Origin: Campylobacteraceae bacterium
Lineage (GTDB): Bacteria > Campylobacterota > Campylobacteria > Campylobacterales > Sulfurovaceae
Assembly: GCA_027056615.1 (NCBI GenBank)
Contig: JALUKJ010000327.1
Coordinates: forward strand, 365-7,989
Direction: 5' to 3'
Length of the DNA: 7,625 nucleotides
Both the position numbers and the translations under genes were made by a program. Position 1 is the stretch's first letter. Each line of letters opens with the position of its first letter. The notes under the pieces were generated by a model that saw nothing but the letters and a program-made list of their open reading frames with translations, ran no database searches and was not told the origin of the DNA. Below are positions 4,387-7,625 of the stretch, one piece after another.

Positions 4387-7194
4387 CTAAAACCTATAAG
4401 TAACCAACTCTCCACGTTGAAGACGTGGTAAAATATCTACTTTTATCTTACGAATCAAGAAACTTCTTTTGAGTAAAGGTATTGAACTATTAGTAGTAAT
4501 TTTTTTTAACTCAGTTGAGTAGTATCGAAATAGAAATGAAGCAAGAGAGCGAGACAACTCCTCTTCGTCCATGCTTTTAATAGTTTCATCTAACATTAAA
4601 CCTGATAGTTGAGAAGTCTCTTCTCCTTTTATTGCAGAGTCAAGTAGTGAACTATATTTTCCAAACATAGAGGGGTCAATAACATTAGAGACTTTATTGA
4701 CTAACTCTTTATTTTCAAGTAATGTTTTTACAATACTCAACTGACTTATATCATCTCTACTACTTTCAAAGATTATTTTAGTTTTTTGTTTTTGTTTAGT
4801 TACTTTAGAAGATACCTCTCCTCCAAATAATACAGAATTGACACCTAAAACAGTTGACGCGTATACTACATAAGCCTCACGAATAATTGGGCTAAGTTTG
4901 TCAAGATAACTCTTTATATTTCCAAAAGCAATCTCTTTTTCTCTTGGATTGTTAAGGTCATAAGATTTTGCCATCATCTCAATAACAAAAGGGACTAATT
5001 CCTGACCTGAACGTAAAAGATTAGCAACCTCTTGTATTTTCCCTGTAGCTATCATATCAGCAGGGTCTTGCCCATTAGGAAAAAGAACTACCGAGCCATC
5101 AAACCCACCTTCACTTAACATAGTTGAAGCTTTTAATGCTGCGGCAACTCCTGCTTTATCACCATCGTAAGCTAAAACAATATGTGGTTCACCCTTACGC
5201 AGAGTTGGTAAATGTTCAGTAGTTAAAGCTGTTCCAAGCGTTGCCACAGCCTCTTTAAATCCAGCTTGATGAAACATAATAACATCTAAATATCCCTCAC
5301 AAACAATAAGCCTTTTATTGGCATAGATATGCTCTTTAGCTTTTGAGTAACCGTAAAGCAACTGAGACTTATTAAAAAGTTTAGTTTGAGGTGAGTTAAT
5401 ATATTTTGCAGGGTGATTGCTAATAGTACGCCCACCAAATCCAACAATTGCCCCACTTGATGAGTAGATAGGAAATGTAATACGCTCTGTCAAACGTGCA
5501 TAAAATCCACCTCTATCTCGTTGGGCGACTACTCCTGCCTCTTCGGCTTTTGGAATAGGTAACATATTAGCAGAGAGAAAATTCATAAGAGCAGAAGAAG
5601 TCCCTACATAACCAATACCAAAATACTCTATGGACTGTTGTGTAATACCTCTATTTTTTAGATACTCAATGGCTACTGGGTTCTGGTCTAAATTTTTACT
5701 GTACCACTCTTGTACTTGTTCTAAAATACGACGAGCCTCACTATTGTCATTTCCACCTTGGGTATAGGCTAGAGAGAAGTTCATTAAAGAGGCAATTTTC
5801 TCTAGGGCTTCGGGGTAGTTTAACTTCTCATACTCTTGAACAAATTTTATAGCATCACCACCAACTCCACAGTTTCCCACCAAAAAGCTTTTTGTTAAAA
5901 AGGTATGGCTCTTATCTTCTATTGTAATGTCATAGACAAACTCCTCTTTATTGGCTTTTTTTATCTCTTTAACTCTCATAAATAGATACTTAACGCCATT
6001 AATATTTTCAAAGAAGCTCTTTAATGATTCTCTTTTTCTAAAAAGAATTTTATAACTTTTTTTATGATAAATTACATTTTTATCTTGATGTGCTTTATGT
6101 TGATAAAGAGCAGGTATCATCTCTAAACTAATGGCTAAATCGACTAAAGAGTAGGCTAAACTCCTACTAATAGTTGTATAAGTTCCCCGAGCATAATGCC
6201 CATCTACATCCATTAAGCCTTGTAAAAGAGCTTCTCGAAAGGATTTTTTCAAATAGTTAAAAAAGTAAGGATAATTTTTATGTTCAGCACCCTTCAAAAA
6301 AAGTTTTTTAAAGATAAATTCTAAATTAGTACTTGAACAGGTTACTTCCAAAGAGTTTTTTCTCTCTTTAGGATAAAAAAGAGAAGCTTGTTTAGAAAAA
6401 GAGTCTTTTAATACCTTAACAATTCTCTTTGCATACGCTTCCTCTTTTGAGTGTAAAGAGAACTTAATTCCACCTCTATAGGTACTACCCTCGGCAATAT
6501 AAATACCAAACAACCACATTAAATCTGTTGTAATCTCTACTGCTTCTATCTTCTCAATATTTGGTCCAAAATGATTTTTATCCCAAAAGGAGCTAACATC
6601 TAAACTAACTCTATCATCAATCTCTCTATCAACAGGATATAAAAAATAGTCTCCTCTCTTTACCTCTTTAGCAAAAATAATACTAGAGTTTAAGAGAATG
6701 GGCTTACGATGTTTTCTTTTCTTTATTAGCCCATAAAATTTTTGAGGACGATTTTTTTCAACACGAATATAGGGTAATTTTTCAAAAGCTTCCTCTTTTG
6801 AGACAATTAACATATCATGATTTTGAGTAAACAGAGACCAATCGTTAATTAAGTCTGTTTTAAACTGCAACATCTCATACTGAGGTTTATGTTTAAGTCT
6901 TTCTATTACCTTTGTTTCAATCCCATTCGAAGCATAGACCACATCGCCAATTTCTATATGTTGAATCTCTTTTAAACCATTATTAGTTCGTATCTCTTCT
7001 GTTGGTGCTAAACACCCAAAACAGTGATAAATCTGCTTAGCAGGACTAATAACAAAACTCGGTGTCTTCTCTCCATGAAAGGGACAATTTGCCTTAAAAT
7101 TAGCTCCTGCTTTTTTGACCTCAATATAGTTAGAGATAATATCAACAATGTCGATGTTGTTTTTGAGTTGTTCTACGGAGCTATTGTCTATCAT
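4387..7194 (-). CDS. dnaG: DNA primase DnaG, interrupted by an in-frame intein
   Basis: Replicative primase that makes RNA primers at the fork with DnaB helicase. The 935-residue precursor contains a 381-residue intein (61-441); the spliced protein would be 554 residues, normal for DnaG. The N-terminal zinc ribbon (CHC2 type) has ligands C37, H40 and C58 before the intein and C442 just after it; splicing restores CFG-CGVGG. The polymerase core has ERITFPI (570-576), GFGGR (585-589) and YINSPQT.LF.K (598-609). The TOPRIM motifs are CEGYLDV (632-638, E633) and AYDGDKAG (675-682, D677 and D679). The C-terminal helicase-interaction region (about 800-935) is poorly conserved, as usual. ATG 7194 fits the family N-terminus (MIDNSSVEQLKNNIDIVDII). 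There is no Shine-Dalgarno; a TATAAT lies 6 bases upstream, suggesting a leaderless message. The gene is essential in bacteria, so efficient splicing is presumably required. Confidence 0.95.
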   Translation of the reverse strand: MIDNSSVEQLKNNIDIVDIISNYIEVKKAGANFKANCPFHGEKTPSFVISPAKQIYHCFGCLAPTEEIRTNNGLKEIQHIEIGDVVYASNGIETKVIERLKHKPQYEMLQFKTDLINDWSLFTQNHDMLIVSKEEAFEKLPYIRVEKNRPQKFYGLIKKRKHRKPILLNSSIIFAKEVKRGDYFLYPVDREIDDRVSLDVSSFWDKNHFGPNIEKIEAVEITTDLMWLFGIYIAEGSTYRGGIKFSLHSKEEAYAKRIVKVLKDSFSKQASLFYPKERKNSLEVTCSSTNLEFIFKKLFLKGAEHKNYPYFFNYLKKSFREALLQGLMDVDGHYARGTYTTISRSLAYSLVDLAISLEMIPALYQHKAHQDKNVIYHKKSYKILFRKRESLKSFFENINGVKYLFMRVKEIKKANKEEFVYDITIEDKSHTFLTKSFLVGNCGVGGDAIKFVQEYEKLNYPEALEKIASLMNFSLAYTQGGNDNSEARRILEQVQEWYSKNLDQNPVAIEYLKNRGITQQSIEYFGIGYVGTSSALMNFLSANMLPIPKAEEAGVVAQRDRGGFYARLTERITFPIYSSSGAIVGFGGRTISNHPAKYINSPQTKLFNKSQLLYGYSKAKEHIYANKRLIVCEGYLDVIMFHQAGFKEAVATLGTALTTEHLPTLRKGEPHIVLAYDGDKAGVAAALKASTMLSEGGFDGSVVLFPNGQDPADMIATGKIQEVANLLRSGQELVPFVIEMMAKSYDLNNPREKEIAFGNIKSYLDKLSPIIREAYVVYASTVLGVNSVLFGGEVSSKVTKQKQKTKIIFESSRDDISQLSIVKTLLENKELVNKVSNVIDPSMFGKYSSLLDSAIKGEETSQLSGLMLDETIKSMDEEELSRSLASFLFRYYSTELKKITTNSSIPLLKRSFLIRKIKVDILPRLQRGELVTYRF
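5872..7014 (-). mobile_element. DnaG intein with LAGLIDADG homing endonuclease
   Basis: A 381-codon insertion encoding precursor residues 61-441. It starts with C61 (CLAPTEEIRTNNG, block A) and ends with FLVGN441 before C442. Block B is FTQNHDML (T123-x2-H126). Block F is VYDITIEDKSHTFL (420-433, D422 and H430). Two LAGLIDADG helices are present, LFGIYIAEG (228-236, acid E235) and LLQGLMDVDG (323-332, acid D331), so the homing nuclease looks intact. The splice is Cys1 / Asn / Cys+1. The residue before the terminal Asn is Gly440, where most inteins have His. Insertion is exactly between G60 and C442 of the zinc-ribbon CFGC motif, a highly conserved codon stretch of the kind inteins favour. C58-F-G-C61 forms a CxxC at the upstream junction. 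I cannot say whether this insertion site is already catalogued. Confidence 0.95.
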
Positions 7195-7200
7195 AACTGT

Positions 7201-7209
7201 ATTATATCA
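7201..7209 (-). promoter_or_regulatory. Extended -10 promoter of dnaG, predicted leaderless
   Basis: On the minus strand TG-A-TATAAT runs from 7209 to 7201, a full extended -10 consensus. The hexamer ends 6 bases before ATG 7194, so the expected start base is the A of the ATG or within a base or two of it. No ribosome site lies in these 6 bases. No good -35 is visible, as is common in Campylobacterota promoters. Read-through from the upstream 73-codon gene would instead give a leadered mRNA, but that also lacks a clear AGGA before the ATG. Confidence 0.55.
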
Positions 7210-7244
7210 AAATTAAGAAGATAAAAATAAGTAGGGGTAAAAGT

Positions 7245-7280
7245 GAATAGATAGTCGCTATATTAAGACGACTTCTATTC
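7245..7280 (-). terminator. Imperfect hairpin between the 73-codon gene and dnaG, possible terminator
   Basis: GAATAGA (7245-7251) pairs with TCTATTC (7274-7280), and AGTCG (7253-7257) pairs with CGACT (7269-7273). There is one bulged T and an 11-base loop. On the minus strand the stem starts 11 bases past the stop of the small gene and is followed by ACTTTTACC, a short T-run. It would separate the small gene from the dnaG promoter. The U-tract is weak, so it could be a processing or stability structure. Confidence 0.4.
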
Positions 7281-7291
7281 TTGTAGTAATA

Positions 7292-7513
7292 TTAGGCAAC
7301 ACGATTAAGTTGTGTGTACCAATCCTCCGAATCATCAGCATCAATAATGGTGACCTCTAAGCCATCTTCTCCCATTAATGCATCAACAATATGCTCTTCA
7401 GGAATATCAAGTATCTCTTCACAATAGCAAATTGCATTGCTATATTCATACAAATCACTCAAATTCCAACTTTTATCTAATCTTCTTCTTGTTATAACAA
7501 AAAACTCCTCCAT
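7292..7513 (-). CDS. Small acidic protein of unknown function (73 aa)
   Basis: I do not recognise this family. The product is 73 residues, soluble and acidic (many Asp/Glu in 45-65, e.g. DADDSEDW), with a basic patch TRRR (8-11) and a close Cys pair in ICYCEE (28-33). It has no signal peptide or membrane segment. A strong ribosome site AAAGGAG (7526-7520) lies 6 bases before ATG 7513, which supports real translation and fixes the start. It is co-oriented with dnaG, 97 bases upstream, with a hairpin and a separate dnaG promoter between, so it is probably a separate transcript. Two nearby cysteines could bind a metal, but that is speculation. Confidence 0.7.
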   Translation of the reverse strand: MEEFFVITRRRLDKSWNLSDLYEYSNAICYCEEILDIPEEHIVDALMGEDGLEVTIIDADDSEDWYTQLNRVA

Positions 7514-7625
7514 ATCGAACTCCTTTAAAATTGATATGTTAAATATTAATATAAAAATCAGTTATTTGCCAAATTTTTTATTAAAAAAATAAGAAATTTA
7601 TCTATTTTCTAGAAAATATCTCAAA
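7514..7625 (-). promoter_or_regulatory. AT-rich upstream region of the 73-codon gene
   Basis: Apart from the ribosome site, this stretch is very AT-rich. On the minus strand a TTGGCA at 7572-7567 resembles a -35, and TATATTAAT-type -10 candidates follow within the expected range, but none is a clear match. The -12 half of a sigma-54 promoter is absent. No other gene is visible. Confidence 0.25.

Noticed and set aside
4375..4387. Small hairpin GGTG-loop-CACC at the dnaG stop
   Set aside because: A four-pair stem with a short T-run is too weak to call a terminator.
5872..7014. The dnaG insertion as a group I or II intron or a gene fusion
   Set aside because: The frame is open throughout and has intein blocks A, B, F and G with Cys1, terminal Asn and Cys+1, so a protein intron is the clear explanation.
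7024..7224. A 66-codon plus-strand open frame over the dnaG start
   Set aside because: It lies antisense to the conserved DnaG N-terminus, has no ribosome site and its translation resembles nothing known; it is a shadow of dnaG.

Overview
The window is AT-rich with short intergenic gaps. Its DnaG, its heme d1 genes and its promoter style suggest a free-living, denitrifying member of the Campylobacterota (Sulfurimonas-like). This placement is an inference from recalled protein families; no search was run.

Layout, left to right. (1) Positions 1-385 hold the 5' part of a REP-associated tyrosine transposase (RAYT, Y1/HUH family) on the minus strand, cut by the window edge, with a REP-like palindrome upstream of it. 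(2) Positions 464-2851 hold a compact plus-strand operon: a periplasmic cytochrome c, a NirJ-type radical SAM enzyme and a NirE/CobA-type uroporphyrinogen-III methyltransferase. Two FNR/DNR-like boxes precede it. This is part of the heme d1 pathway that serves cytochrome cd1 nitrite reductase; nirS and the remaining heme d1 genes are not in the window. (3) Positions 2857-3501 hold a second, intact RAYT about 97% identical to the first over the shared 295 bases. It is bracketed by two 44-bp REP elements in inverted orientation. (4) Positions 3510-4232 (minus) encode a lipoprotein with a DNA/RNA non-specific endonuclease domain. (5) Positions 4387-7194 (minus) encode DnaG primase interrupted by a 381-residue LAGLIDADG intein. 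(6) Positions 7292-7513 (minus) encode a 73-residue acidic protein of unknown function.

The two most striking things are the intein and the RAYT pair. The intein sits inside the CxxC of the DnaG zinc ribbon, so the zinc site can be completed only by splicing. Its first Cys is three residues from a zinc-ligand Cys (a C-F-G-C arrangement), and it lacks the usual penultimate His (Gly instead). All of this makes conditional splicing plausible. The two near-identical RAYT/REP modules lie in direct orientation on either side of the heme d1 operon, making it a potential deletion or duplication unit.
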